Positions 52,705-63,242 of a DNA stretch of 64,000 bases are shown piece by piece; the stretch's first letter is position 1; each line of letters starts with the position of its first letter. Source of the DNA: Symbiodinium natans (lineage: Eukaryota; Sar; Dinophyceae; Suessiales; Symbiodiniaceae); contig CAJNDS010002498.1 in the NCBI GenBank assembly GCA_905221605.1, positions 62,001 through 126,000 of the forward strand, read 5' to 3'. The translations under genes and the position numbers were made by a program. Below the pieces are notes generated by a model. That model was not told the DNA's origin. It saw only the letters and a list, made by a program, of their open reading frames with translations, and searched no databases.

Positions 52705-52990
52705 TACGGGGGCAACCGAAAGGGAACAGGGAAAGAAACCAACCCTCAACAGTTGCCTATATGGATTTCCCAGATCGAACCAGAAACAAGAACACCCACC
52801 CCTACGGGGACAGGATAAGGGAGAAGGGACGGGACTACTCCAACCCGTTAAACCCAACCCCAGGCGTACGTACTTTTTCAACAAAAGCTGACGGCTCTTG
52901 GCCATCTTGAGCCAAACAAGATTTCCGGGTTCATTGACCCTTCCAACCCCCAACACTACTCCTTTCTACAATACCAGTTGCAGCTCCGCA
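52705..52990 (-). repeat. 5' LTR of the retroelement
   Basis: Matches the left LTR along its whole length. No TATA box is apparent, as is common for dinoflagellate genes. The spliced-leader-like motif is at 52906-52916. Confidence 0.93.
52906..52916 (-). promoter_or_regulatory. Spliced-leader-like motif before an LTR ATG
   Basis: The sense strand reads TTTGGCTCAAG directly followed by ATGGCC. These eleven bases equal the 3' end of the dinoflagellate spliced leader, which ends TTTTGGCTCAAG. The ATG opens a small frame (MAKSRQLLLKKYVRLGLG) inside the LTR. The motif could be a relict of trans-spliced RNA or chance. Confidence 0.45.
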
Positions 52991-53052
52991 TAGGGTTTAG
53001 GGTTTAGGGTTTAGGGTTTAGGGTTTAGGGTTTAGGGTTTAGGGTTTAGGGC
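52991..53052. repeat. TTTAGGG array at the right flank of the retroelement
   Basis: Begins with the TAGGG target duplication and continues the array interrupted at 44134. Confidence 0.9.
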
Positions 53053-53059
53053 CCTGAGA

Positions 53060-53540
53060 ACAGCTGTGCAGCACACATCACTTCATCTGAACAGCACATT
53101 GCCCAGAACACGGTCGGTGTTCTGACCCCTGCTTTATGATACCTAACTGGACAGATGCCAAACTCCCTTGTCTGTCATGTTGCTCCCATATGCAGAGCTT
53201 GGGATAAAGCTGGGCTCCCGAATCATGTGCTATCATCACTTGCGTGCGTGATCGGTGCTGCAGGGGATTCTAGGCATGTGTCAGGCCTGACAGGCACTGC
53301 AATTGAAGGCTGCTGTTTTCCACCAGTCGCCATCACTTAAACCTAGGTACTCCACCGCTTTGAAGCCTGTTGTCAACTCCGAACGGGCAGTACATTCTGT
53401 TGCAGTGAGAATCTTGTGTATGCCACATTGCTGCAAGTGGTTCTCCGTGCCAGAACCCTCACCTTCCGGCAGTTCATGTCACACGTCGGCGCCGACAGCG
53501 TCCGGGGGCTGTGTCGTCGCGCTCTTCCACCCCAACCCCA
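53060..53540. other. Stretch without assigned gene
   Basis: Unique sequence with short open frames on both strands, none convincing. Confidence 0.4.
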
Positions 53541-53867
53541 AACCCCGAACCCCAAACCCTAAACCCTAAACCCCAAGCCCAAAGTAACCGCAACCCCGGG
53601 AGCCCGCAGGCTTAACTAAACCTGTCCGGCAGCTCCTGCAAGAAAGCGCAGCGATAGCCGGAGCATGATCTCTTCTGACCTGCCAAGCCAAAGCATCCCC
53701 ACGAGCGTATGAGAGGAAAGGCCAGACCTTCACCCTTGCCGTAAACCCCACCTTCTAAATCCTAAACCCTAGACTCCCTAGACCCTAAACCCTAAACCCT
53801 AAACCCTAAACCCTAGACCCCAAACCCTAAACCCTGAACCCTAACCAAAACCCGCTCTCTCCCCCCC

Positions 53868-53990
53868 CACCACAAAGCAGTCTAAGCATTCGGATGAGAT
53901 CTTCCCTGACCTCGAGATGCGCCGCTCGGCGAGGCGCGACCACTGTCGGTCGACCACCTGACGCCAGAGGTTGAAGCAGACCTGAGCTCC
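53868..53990 (-). CDS. Exon-like island, unknown product
   Basis: The minus strand reads QVCFNLWRQVVDRQWSRLAE and RRISRSGKISSECLDCFVV, a good exon-like composition. The upstream AT-richer part (54000-54240) is probably intron. Confidence 0.45.
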
Positions 53991-54307
53991 GAAACGAATT
54001 TTGGCTTTCTTGTTATGAACGCCATTAAAACAACTTGTTGTTTTTGCAGCTTTTTGGAATTTTTCTCTCTTTAAAGGACTGCTAGCAGTCGTTTTCTTAC
54101 TAGTACTTCTTCTGTTTCTGACACTTTGCTGTTGTTTCTTGCTGTTGGTATCGCCGGTGTTTGTTGTTACTAGTGTTGGCGTTATGATTCTTGGTATGAT
54201 TAATTCTACTGATGTATTCAAGAAGGCTTCGGGCTCAGTGTACCTGGTCACTCTTCTGTAAGGGGTTTCTTTGGCTTTACAGGGCTTTCAGGGCTTTCGG
54301 AGCAACC

Positions 54308-54440
54308 CTAAACCCTAAACCCTAAACCCTCAAGAAGCCGAACCTTTTGGGCTTCCAGGGCTTTAGCGATTCCGGAGCCCGCCCGAAAACATGTCCGAGG
54401 TCGGCTCTTCGGTGATGCCAGTCTCCATCTTGAAATGGAG
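54308..54440 (-). CDS. Exon-like island, unknown product
   Basis: Two minus frames are open here (SGIAKALEAQKVRLLEG or GITEEPTSDMFSGGLRNR followed by a stop). One may be an exon; the choice is unresolved. Confidence 0.3.
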
Positions 54441-54539
54441 GAACACCTGAGGAGAAGGCCGGGGATTGTTCCAAAATGGAGAGTAGAGTTTGAGGTTTGG
54501 GGAAAGAGCGCCCTAGGTGTATGAAGCCCCTTCATGTGG

Positions 54540-55260
54540 CGGTTTTTTGCCTGCATACCCCACCAGTTTCCGTGTCAGCGTAAAACAGAACTGCACCCTT
54601 TACTTTGTCTGGCAGGCAGCCAGCCCACCCTTTTGGGTCTAATCACAGCTTGGGTATGTTTTGTAGGCAAGAGTAGGCCCCGCCTCCCTAAATCCCCCCA
54701 CGTCCCTCCTCTCCGGAAGTTGCATTCGGCCAGGCCGAGGCGGGTCGCGTAGCGTTAAAATTAAAAGGGGAAAAATGTTTAGAGCAGCACCCTCCTCATC
54801 AGCGAAAATCTTTCGTCCGACACATCAGGCTAAGGTCGCAGGAAGAGTCTGGATGCGAGGAAGCGGCGTGCATGCGGTCGGCGCGCCGGCGGCCGCGCAA
54901 CACGGTCCGCCAGCCGAAGATGGTTGCCTGCACTGGAAAGCTGCTTGGGGTTGGCCCTGGCTCGCTGAGTGTTTAAGCCGACAGACCCGGAATTCCAGGG
55001 TGCTTCCTTGCCCCATGGCCAGGAACACCTGCATGATACTGCATGCTAGCGGGCCGTGGGGAAGAGGGCTTGTGCTGCTGTTGCGACGCAGTTGAGCCCC
55101 TTGCTGGTCGTGCTTGTCATCCATCTTGCTTGCTACGGCGAAGGCATGAGGCATGAGCGGCATGAGGTTGAGGCCCGCTGCGTTGCCTGCAGCAGCTTCC
55201 GTTGCACATCCCACTGCAGCAGCTTTTCAGCAATCCTCGGTCTATGACGGACTGCAACCG
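54540..55260. other. Open frames on both strands, not assigned
   Basis: A 106-codon plus frame and a 129-codon minus frame overlap at 54775-55214. Neither has a recognisable domain. Confidence 0.3.
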
Positions 55261-55384
55261 ATGGAGTCAAGGAGGTTCGGGGCAGTTAGAGGGCTTAAGG
55301 GGGGGTAACCCTAACACCTAACCCTAAACCCTAAACCCTTAACCCTTAAAACCCTTAACCCAAAGCCCAAGCCCCCAAGGGCTC

Positions 55385-55505
55385 AGGGTGGTCTTCGGGT
55401 CCGAGTCGCGAAGTGCCACGGGCCTTGCCACGCGCGAAGGCGAGCAGCGCCTTGCGCCCATCCAGGAGGCTTGCCTCGGGCTGCGTGTCCAGCAGCACCT
55501 GGGTT
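55385..55505 (-). CDS. Exon-like island, unknown product
   Basis: The minus strand reads VLLDTQPEASLLDGRKALLA and FARGKARGTSRLGPEDHPEP, followed by a telomere-type array. Likely an exon; product unknown. Confidence 0.42.
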
Positions 55506-55529
55506 CGAAAGCAACTTAAATTAAGTTGC

Positions 55530-55533
55530 GATA

Positions 55534-55566
<33 letters not shown>

Positions 55567-55925
55567 GGTACCCCCCCCCTGGAGAATCTACCTCCAAAGG
55601 GTGGGGGTTTAAGACACCTGTAGCTTTTTCGTATCGGGTTGAAGATACCTCTAACGCTTTCGTATAGATTCTTACCCTCTCATCTTCAACAAGATTCGCA
55701 TTTCAATCTCTACATGATGAGAGTTTCAGATTTCCATATCCAGAGGATGAGGTATAAGAGTTTGTCTTTTGTTTTAGGTGTGTTGCTTAGAAGCAGTTGG
55801 GTTGCTTATAAGCAGTCGGGTTGCTTAGGTTGGGGGGGGGGGGGGGCGGGGGGTTCTTCCAACTGGCCTTGGGACCTGTGGTACCCCGCCCCCCCCCCCC
55901 CCCCCCCCCCCCTCCCTCCGCTCCG
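55530..55925. other. TA, G and C homopolymer-rich stretch
   Basis: TA microsatellite at 55531-55566, GGTTGCTTA-type repeats near 55782-55830, a G-rich run at 55831-55852 and a C-rich run at 55887-55914. No gene is supported. Confidence 0.6.
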
Positions 55926-55969
55926 CTCCGCTCCCGCTCCAGCTCCAGGGTTTTTTTCTTAAGGTTAAG

Positions 55970-57130
55970 GGTTGTTTGGGCTGGGCTTGTCTCTAAAACC
56001 CTATCGGGGTTAAGGCTTTAAGGCTTTAAGGATTTAAGAGAAGCCCCGACACCCTACAGGTTTAGGGTTTTAATCGCTATGCCTTAAACCTATAGGATCT
56101 AGGGCTACACCTTAAACCCTACACCTTTAAACCCTATGGGGTTTCAAGGTTAAGCAACTAAACTTAACCCTTAACCTTTAAACCCTATAGGGTTAAGGTT
56201 TAAAGGTTTAGGGTGTAAGATGTAAGGATTTCAAATCTAAGCCGGAAATTAAACCAAAACCCTTAACTTTTAAACCCTACAGGTTTAAGATTCAGGCATT
56301 TAACCGGCAATTGAATAAGCCCTTAATAAGCCCTTAACCTTTAAACCCTATAGGTTTAAGGTGTAAAGGTTCAGGGTTTAATTAAGACTCATGCATTCAA
56401 ACCTAAGCCCATAGAGTTTAAACCTTAAGTGTTTAAGGTTTAGACATTTCAACCTCACCCTAAACCCTTTAGGGTCAGAACCCTAAAACCCTATGAAGGT
56501 TCCAAGGTCTTAACCCTAAAGGCGCTAAAAGTATAAATGCCCAGACCTTAGGTTTTGAAGGCGAATGAAGTTTAGGAATTTAGCCTTGAGGTTTAGGCAT
56601 TACAATCTGCAAGCCCCATAGGATTTTACAGGTGCAAGATCTAGTGATTAAAACCTAAGGCTTGGGCATTCAATCTGTAACCCTAAAGGCTTGAACCTTA
56701 AACCCTATAGAGTCCCTATAGGGTTAGGTATTTAAACCGAATAGGTGGCCTTTAAACTCTATAGGTTTAAAGGTTTAGGGTTTAGGTTGAAATATTTAAA
56801 CCCTATAGGATGTAAAGCTTTAGGGTTATTCAGGGTGTATCTCTAGAACCCTATCGGGGCTAGCCCTTATAGGGTTTAAACCCTACATGGTTTACCCTTT
56901 TGTGGTTTAAGACTTAGGAATTTAAAAATCGTAACCCGAAACCTTGTAGGGTTTTAACCCCTTTACTGTTTCAACGACAAACCCTGAAGCCTTACAGGGC
57001 TCACGTTTAGAATCCTTAAACCCTAAACCCGCTAAACCCTACAGTAACAGAACCTTGTAACCCTATAGGGTTTGAGGCTTAAACTCTTGAACTTTAAATC
57101 CCATAGGGCTAGGAAAAGCAAAGACAAAGT
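55970..57130. repeat. Degenerate CCCTATAGGG palindrome field
   Basis: More than a kilobase of diverged words such as AACCCTATAGGGTTAAGG, GGTTTAGGCATT and TTAAACCTAAGC in both orientations, with no coding frame. It closely resembles 12180-12660 inside the TIR element. Confidence 0.8.
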
Positions 57131-57479
57131 AGGATAAGTGCCCACATCATGTATGTATATAGGGTATATGTACTGTATATCAATTGCAGATAATGGAGAA
57201 GGAAGGACGGTACGCCTCGAACCATAAGATTGGGGGGGGGGGTACCATCACTCAACCCTAAACCCTAAACCTTAAACCCTAAACCCATCCAAGATCCAAG
57301 ATTACCTGAAAAGGTAGATTCTCCTCAGCATATATATATATATATAGGTTACATATATACATATATATATATATGTCTATATCTATATACATATTTTTTT
57401 GTATAAGTAGATAGAGACAGATGCATCTGTAGATGGTACGTGCTAAATAATTTTGGATCCTTCTCTTGGCGGCCTAATT

Positions 57480-57588
57480 GAAGCTCCTGAAGAGGTGCCT
57501 GCTTCACGTTCTCCCAGGCCGACGTTCCCATCTGGCAGGCGCCGAGTGTGGGTTTAGGGTTTAGGGTTTAGGGTTTAGGGTTTAGGGT

Positions 57589-57641
<53 letters not shown>

Positions 57642-58575
57642 GGTTTAGGGTTTAGGGTTTAGGGTCTAGGGTTTAGGGTTTAGGGTTTAGGGTTTAGGAT
57701 TTAGGGTTTAGGGTTTAGGGTTGAGCTACCCTCGCGATTGCTCTTGGCACCTAGCTTTGCGGGGATGCAGACCCCAAAAACCTATAAACCCTAAACCCTA
57801 AACCGAACTGGTGCAGCGACCCACCTGGCGGGCGGCATACACCTCCGTCCTGAGATCGCACAGCTCCTGGGACAGCTTCGCTACGCCCAGTCGGCATAGG
57901 CTAATAAAAATATAGACCCCAAGCATGTCATAGTCCCTGGTCTGCCCCCTAAACCCTAAAGGTCCTACACCCTCACCTTTGAGGGTTCGGGATTTCAAAC
58001 CTTGCCCCCCCCCCCCAACTAGTTCAAGGTACAGGTACATTCCTCAACTTACTGGGCTCCCTGGAACAAGGCTCCCTGCATCTCCAACCCTAAAGCCCCA
58101 CAGCACCAAAGCACCATCAGCCCGAAACCATGGAGTTAATTTGGGCCTCTTGTCATCTAAGCCCCATACTCCGGATCCCTCTAAACAAGGGTAAGGGACC
58201 ATACTAAGGGCCCATAGTGCCAACCTCAGACATAAGCCCTATTCAGCCCTCTTAAAGCTAATCCCTCAAAGCTAAACCCTAAACCCCTAAACCTTAAACC
58301 CGTAAGCCCTAGACCCTCAGCCCTAAACCCTAAGACCTAAACCCTAAACCCTAAACCCTGTTCAGCCCTTGAATTTCCAAAACCCTAATCCCCCCTCCCC
58401 CAAGCAAAACAACCTAAACCCTGAACCCTAAACCCTAAACCCTGAACCCTGAACCCTGAACCCTAAACCCTAAACCCTAAACCCTAAACCCCCAACAATA
58501 CCCAAGGGGGTGTCCTGCTCCGCCTCGTGGAGTTGCTGTCGGAGCTGGCAGCGCAGCTCCGGCGGCTCCAAGCCC
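57480..58575 (-). CDS. Minus-strand exon cluster, coiled-coil-like
   Basis: Islands at 58570-58505 (ELRCQLRQQLHEAEQDT), 57895-57815 (GVAKLSQELCDLRTEVYAAR) and 57545-57475 (GTSAWENVKQAPLQELQLG) read on the minus strand. The middle one resembles the LEKEIQDLRSRLHAR exon of the duplicated coiled-coil gene, which may mean distant relationship or merely shared coiled-coil bias. Confidence 0.4.
57551..57725. repeat. TTTAGGG array with a TTGAGGG block
   Basis: Eight successive TTGAGGG units (about 57586-57641) lie between normal TTTAGGG blocks. This is a clear case of local spread of one variant. Confidence 0.93.
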
Positions 58576-59159
58576 TTTTGGGGGGGTTTAGGGTTTAGGG
58601 TTTAGGGTTTGGGGTTTAGGGTTTAGGGTTTCAGGGTTCAGGGTTTAGGGTTTAGTGTTTAGGGCTTAGGGGGTGGGAGGGGGGGGGGGAATTTGAGGAA
58701 GAGGATTAAGGGGGCAGGGGATGGAGTAAGGGGCTTCCGAGATGGGTTTTTTCTTGGGGGTTAGCCGTCTTGCATTTGAGCACTAGGGACTGCTTCGGAC
58801 TTGGAAGGCGGTCAAGGGGGGGGGGGGTTTAGGGTTTAGGGTTTAGGGTTTAGGGTTTAGGGTTTAGGGTTTAGGGTTTAGGGTTTAGGGTTTAGGGTTT
58901 AGGGTTTAGGGTGTAGCACGGGTCAGCTGAACGCAATAGTGTGAAGACATGCCCACCCCAAGGCCACCCTATCACAACTCCCTGCGAAACCAAACCGGAG
59001 CCAGCCAAAACCAAGCCAGCCATTCAAAATCCGCGAACCCAAGCCGGAGCCAGCCCAAACTAAGGCAAGCATTCAAAACTTACACGTCGAACACTCTTGG
59101 AGGATTCTGAAACTAGTTAGAACAGCCCAAGCCTTTAGTGACTAGACTTCTGGGTTTTT

Positions 59160-59345
59160 CTTGGGGCCATAAGGCAAAGGATTCCCCTTCAGGTTTACGC
59201 GAAGGGGACGGTCTGGGCCGAAGGGCCCTCTCACAGAAAACTCAGGCGTGAACTTGCAGGTTGTGGGTCACTTGGGTCCATAAGGCAAAGGACTCTCCTT
59301 CAGGTTTGCGCGAAGGGGACGGTCTGGGCCGAAGGGCCCTTTCAA
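59160..59345. repeat. Direct repeat with 111-bp offset
   Basis: A segment of about 65 bp starting ATAAGGCAAAGGATTC and ending GGCCGAAGGGCCCT is repeated 111 bp further on with few changes, just before the hexamer array. Confidence 0.85.
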
Positions 59346-59399
59346 TAAGGCGAAAAGGTTGCACAGCCAGGGTGCAGTCTGGCAAGAAGCCAGAGAACC

Positions 59400-60045
59400 A
59401 GAGCCAGGTGAGAGGTACCAGGCCAGGGCCAGAGCCGTTCAGGCTCAGGCAGGGGCGGCCAAGCACAGAGAAGGGCAGGAGGCCAGGAGCCAGGGCCCAG
59501 GCTTTTTGGGTTAGAGCCAGAAAAGGCCAAAGCCAGGCCAGAGCCAGGGTTGGAGGCCAGACAGCCAGGGCCAGAGCCAGAGCCAGGGCCAGGGCCAGGG
59601 CCAGAGCCAGGGCCGGGGCCAGCACCAGGGCCAGCAGGGCCAAGGGCCAGGGCCAGGCCAAGGGGCCAAGGGCCAGGGCCACAGAGGGCCAGGGCCAAGG
59701 GCCAGGGCCCCAGGGCCAGGGCCAGGGCCAGGGCCAGGGCCAGGGCCAGGGCGGCCAGGGCCAGGGCCAGGGCCAGGGGTCCAGGGCCCCAGGGCCCCAA
59801 GGCCCCAGGGTTCCAGGGCCCCAGGGCCCCAGGGCCAGGGCCAGGGCCAGGGCCAGGACAAGGCCAGGGCCAGGGCCAGGGCCAGGGAGGGCCAGGGCCA
59901 GGCCAGGGCCAGGGCCAGGGCCAGGGCCAGGGCCAGGGCCAGGGCCAGGGCCAGGGCCGGGCCAGGCCAGGGCCAGGGCCAGGGCCAGGGCCAGGGCCAG
60001 GGCCAGGGCCAGGGCCAGGGCCAGGGCCAGGGCCAGGCCAGGTCC
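59400..60045. repeat. GGCCAG hexamer array
   Basis: About 100 copies of CCAGGG/GGCCAG, becoming nearly perfect toward the right (59890-60045). Because the unit is six bases and lacks stops, frames stay open on both strands (ARARAR, GQGQGQ, ALALAL, PGPGPG), so the long predicted proteins here are not trusted. Confidence 0.93.
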
Positions 60046-60245
60046 AGGCGAATTGAAAAAGGATCCCCCCCCAAAATTTTTAGGGTAATAAAATATCAAA
60101 AGTGACTATGCTAGGCGACTCTAGCTTGGCGACCCCTTCAGGGGTGCGGTTGGCAGGCTCTGCAGCCCAGCAGAGCCTGCCCTGGTCTCGCTGAACGCTC
60201 GACTGCGCCCGCCTACCCCAATAGAGCTTTGAGGGCGGGCGGGCG

Positions 60246-60345
60246 GGTTTAGAGTTTAGGGTTTAGGGTTTAGGGTTTAGGGTTTAGGGTTTAGGGTTTA
60301 GGGTTTAGGGTTTAGGGTTTAGGGTTTAGGGTTTAGGGTTTAGGG
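60246..60345. repeat. TTTAGGG array
   Basis: About 14 near-perfect units following a GGCGGGCGGGCGGG run. Confidence 0.95.
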
Positions 60346-60359
60346 GTAAGGACTCGAAC

Positions 60360-61000
60360 AACAGCAACGTAAATGACCAGAGTAGCTGGACTTGAGCGGC
60401 GTTCAAGACCCATCGTGGAACTTCGGCGTGAAACTTTGTGCTTGCGCGCCGCCTGTGTCTTACTTCCACGCGCAGTGTGTTAACTTGCGTGGCTGGGTTC
60501 CAGGCCCGATTGCTGACACGGGCTTTCGCGGGCTTAAGCGGTAAGTGCTGCTAACATTCCCTGTGCTACACAAGCCATGGCCAAGCATTAGGCGGCAAAC
60601 GCGAGATGTGGGCTGCGACTTAGCTTGCGCAAGCTTACTACGCGGAACACGGTCAAACTCGTTGCTTACACCGAGCCTTAAGCGTGCCTTACGTGTATGG
60701 GCGTTTAGCTTATGCAGGGCAGGGTTTCCGCAGCCCCTTTACATGTTTCATCATGGCCAGTTTGGACCTCTGCTCAGTTGGTTGTTGAAACAGAAGCCTG
60801 GAACGGCCTTGCCCTTGAGTCAGTAGAGGCAAGTACACATGTGCAAAATAGACAACAGGGATGTCCGGTTTGCACGCCCAAGAGGGCTGTGATCCTGGGC
60901 AAATTGCCAACCCTAAACCCTGGCCCTCAACTTAAAACCTTCAAGCTTGAAATCAGGAGGTTTGGGGCTTTGGGATGTTTAGGGCTTGGGGCCTAGGGCC
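60360..61000. other. Stretch without assigned gene
   Basis: Unique sequence. Open frames at 60545-60996 on the plus strand and 60910-60710 on the minus strand overlap and show no domain. Confidence 0.35.
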
Positions 61001-61009
61001 GCTTAGGCT

Positions 61010-62860
61010 TCGGGGTTCAAGAGGGCCTCCAGTCTGCTCATCCGGCTGCTGGCAGCGGCACAAGGACTTCCGTAGGTCAGGAGATCCGTGAGGCAGAACT
61101 TCTCCCCCTCCTTGTCACGTCCACTCCGTGCACGGCATAACTAGGGTCTAACTAACTATGCCCCAACCCGGAAACATCGGGCGAAATTACGGCATCAACC
61201 CCAACGCGGCTGTTCAGCCAGGGCTCAACACGATCAAGGTAATGGCCACGCTGACTAGCGCCTTCGCCAGCGGAGCGGCACTTCGTGATCTCCGTGGCCT
61301 GCAACGGCAAGTCGAAGACAGTTCTGATGGCTTCACCCGCCAACCCAGATGCTGACTGCTCGGCAGGAAGCCCTGAACTGACCAGCAAGTTCCGAGAAGA
61401 CTATACATAGGGCATAGGGTTCAGACATTTTCAGACCCTAGTGGACATTCACCTGCTGAACGCCGGTGCAAAGATGGCCGGGCATACATGACAAAGAACA
61501 GCACGTCAAACTACGACTACGAACCACAAAGAACGAAAAAACCCAATGGAGAGGTGTGTTTTGGCTCGGATGGTAGAGAGCCCGATGGGCCGAAGCAAGC
61601 CTTTCCCAACTTAGCACAGAAAGGCATCAAAAAAGGTCACATCCTGCAGCTCTTCGTTACATCTGCTCTCTGGCCTGCTGAGTCAGCTCGTTGCTAAGCA
61701 TCAGCACCTCGGGGTTCGAGGGGCTCAGGGTTCCGCCCCGGCCTTAGGGGCCTAAAAATTCGCAAGGTTCTGAGAGCTGAGAAAAGGATCGACATGAAGC
61801 AGGGTTTATATTTCTTTTTTTGGTGAGTGTATATAAGGCTCCTTTTTAATATTGGTGAGTGTATATACCTGGTGTCCTTTTGGGGGTACAAGAAATATAA
61901 ACCCTGCTTCACATCTTGCTTGCTGGGTGAACCTGTAGTCTCACTAGTTACTGGTTTGCGGCTCGTCTGTGGAGCTTGTTCTCGGCACGCAACTTTTGCC
62001 GATAGCGGGTATGGGTCGCACGTGCGGTTCAGCAGGGGGCTTCTGGTATAGGAGTCTTTGTTTGTCGACCAGTTTGCAGGTCGGGCACGGCAGCCCCGAA
62101 AGAACTCTTCGAACAAAATCGCCACGCTTGATTGCACATCCCGATACTTGGCTTTGAGAGTCCTTGCATCATCCTCGCAATCCTCCTCTGGGCGAACATG
62201 TGTTGTCGCTGATGGGCAATGGTGTTGGCTCTTCTTCCAACTAGAAAGTGCAGGTCCCCGGAGCCATCGCCTGGGCGGCCTGGGCGGATGCTTCCTGCTG
62301 TGGTCACAGTGAGCTGCCACGGCAACGAGTGGAAGCTGGAGGTCCCGTGAGCTTCAGAACTGCTGCTGCTCTGGGGGCTACCCTAAACCCTAAGCCCTAA
62401 ACCCTAAACCCTAAACCCTAAACCCTCTTCTTGCTGGTCGTGTTTCCAAGAGCTGCCAAAGCGAGCGGAGCCGCTGCTGCTGCAAGCGACTGCTACTTGT
62501 AGTGGCCCCGTGCTGGCGATTCTCTTTGCCTCCCCCTCTCCCCCAAGGTCCGTGTGGTGTACCCAAAAGGCAAGGTGTCGGAGCATCCTAGACATGACAC
62601 CGAACCCTCAGCTCCTGAAGTCAAGCAAGTAGTCCTTCGAAGCTGTTTTGACCCAGCAACTCTACGTAGTACCCCCTGGAATCCCGATGCGAATCTCCAT
62701 AACCCACCTTACAAACCCTACTTGCTAAGTCGAAAGGGCTTCCAAGTAGTAAGCAAGAACCAGGAACATGCCCCCGCCTCCCTCTCCATCTCATCAATGA
62801 GCTGTGACGCGGCATCCCGGCGAATCTTCAGCTCCTTCAGCCTGTCGAGGTTTAGTGATA
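61010..62860 (-). CDS. Minus-strand exon cluster, unknown product
   Basis: Islands at 62852-62775 (RLKELKIRRDAASQLIDEME), 62210-62080 (VRPEEDCEDDARTLKAKYRD and VQSSVAILFEEFFRG), 61388-61160 (LAGEAIRTVFDLPLQATEI) and 61130-61010 (KEGEKFCLTDLLTYGSPCAA, ASSRMSRLEALL) read on the minus strand. They are helical and charged, partly coiled-coil-like. They may form one gene with a MITE in an intron. Family not recognised. Confidence 0.42.
61796..61910. mobile_element. MITE family E
   Basis: 115 bp with inverted ends GAAGCAGGGTTTATATTTCTT and AAGAAATATAAACCCTGCTTC, flanked on both sides by ACAT (a probable 4-bp target duplication). Internally GGTGAGTGTATATA is repeated twice. Confidence 0.85.
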
Positions 62861-62869
62861 GTTTAGGGT

Positions 62870-63235
62870 TTAGAGTTGGGGTTTAGGGTTTCGGGTTTGG
62901 GGCTTATATAGGATTTAAGATTTAGGGTTCAGGGGAAGACTTCAGGGCCGTTTGCAATCCCTCATGTCAGCCCTAGAAAGGCTTGTGAAACCTGCAAACC
63001 CTGCAAGCCCTACTGAAAACCCCACAAGCTCTATTTCGAATCTCCCAAACCTACAGAAGCGAAAAGGCCCCACCCTCCGGATCTAGTACTCTGACCAAGA
63101 GTTTCATTCCTTCTAATCTTAAGAACTATAGCAATAATCTTAACCGACATCTTCATAGTATTCGTGAAGAGAGTAAGAACCTTGTTGATAATTTAAGATA
63201 AATCTGAAAACCACAAATAAACACATAAAAAAAAT
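62870..63235. other. Stretch without assigned gene
   Basis: Degenerate telomere-type units at 62860-62930, then unique AT-richer sequence with ATAATCTTAA words. Nothing coding is supported. Confidence 0.45.
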
Positions 63236-63242
63236 AATAATC

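Larger units (their letters stand above)
44135..52990 (-). mobile_element. LTR retroelement, copia-type priming, no pol seen
   Basis: An 8,856-bp element on the minus strand with 286-bp LTRs that read identical (44135-44420 and 52705-52990), a 5-bp TAGGG target duplication, a primer-binding site next to the 5' LTR, a purine tract next to the 3' LTR, and one long coding region of about 7.85 kb. The primer site matches the anticodon arm of initiator methionine tRNA, as in Drosophila copia, pointing to Ty1/copia. The coding region has WW-like, S1-like and CCCH segments but no visible protease, integrase, reverse transcriptase or RNase H. It would therefore need enzymes from another element. Identical LTRs imply recent insertion. 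Confidence 0.88.

Noticed and set aside
59242-60099. Long open frames on both strands (up to 285 codons)
   Set aside because: They translate a stop-free GGCCAG hexamer array and have no non-repeat domain.
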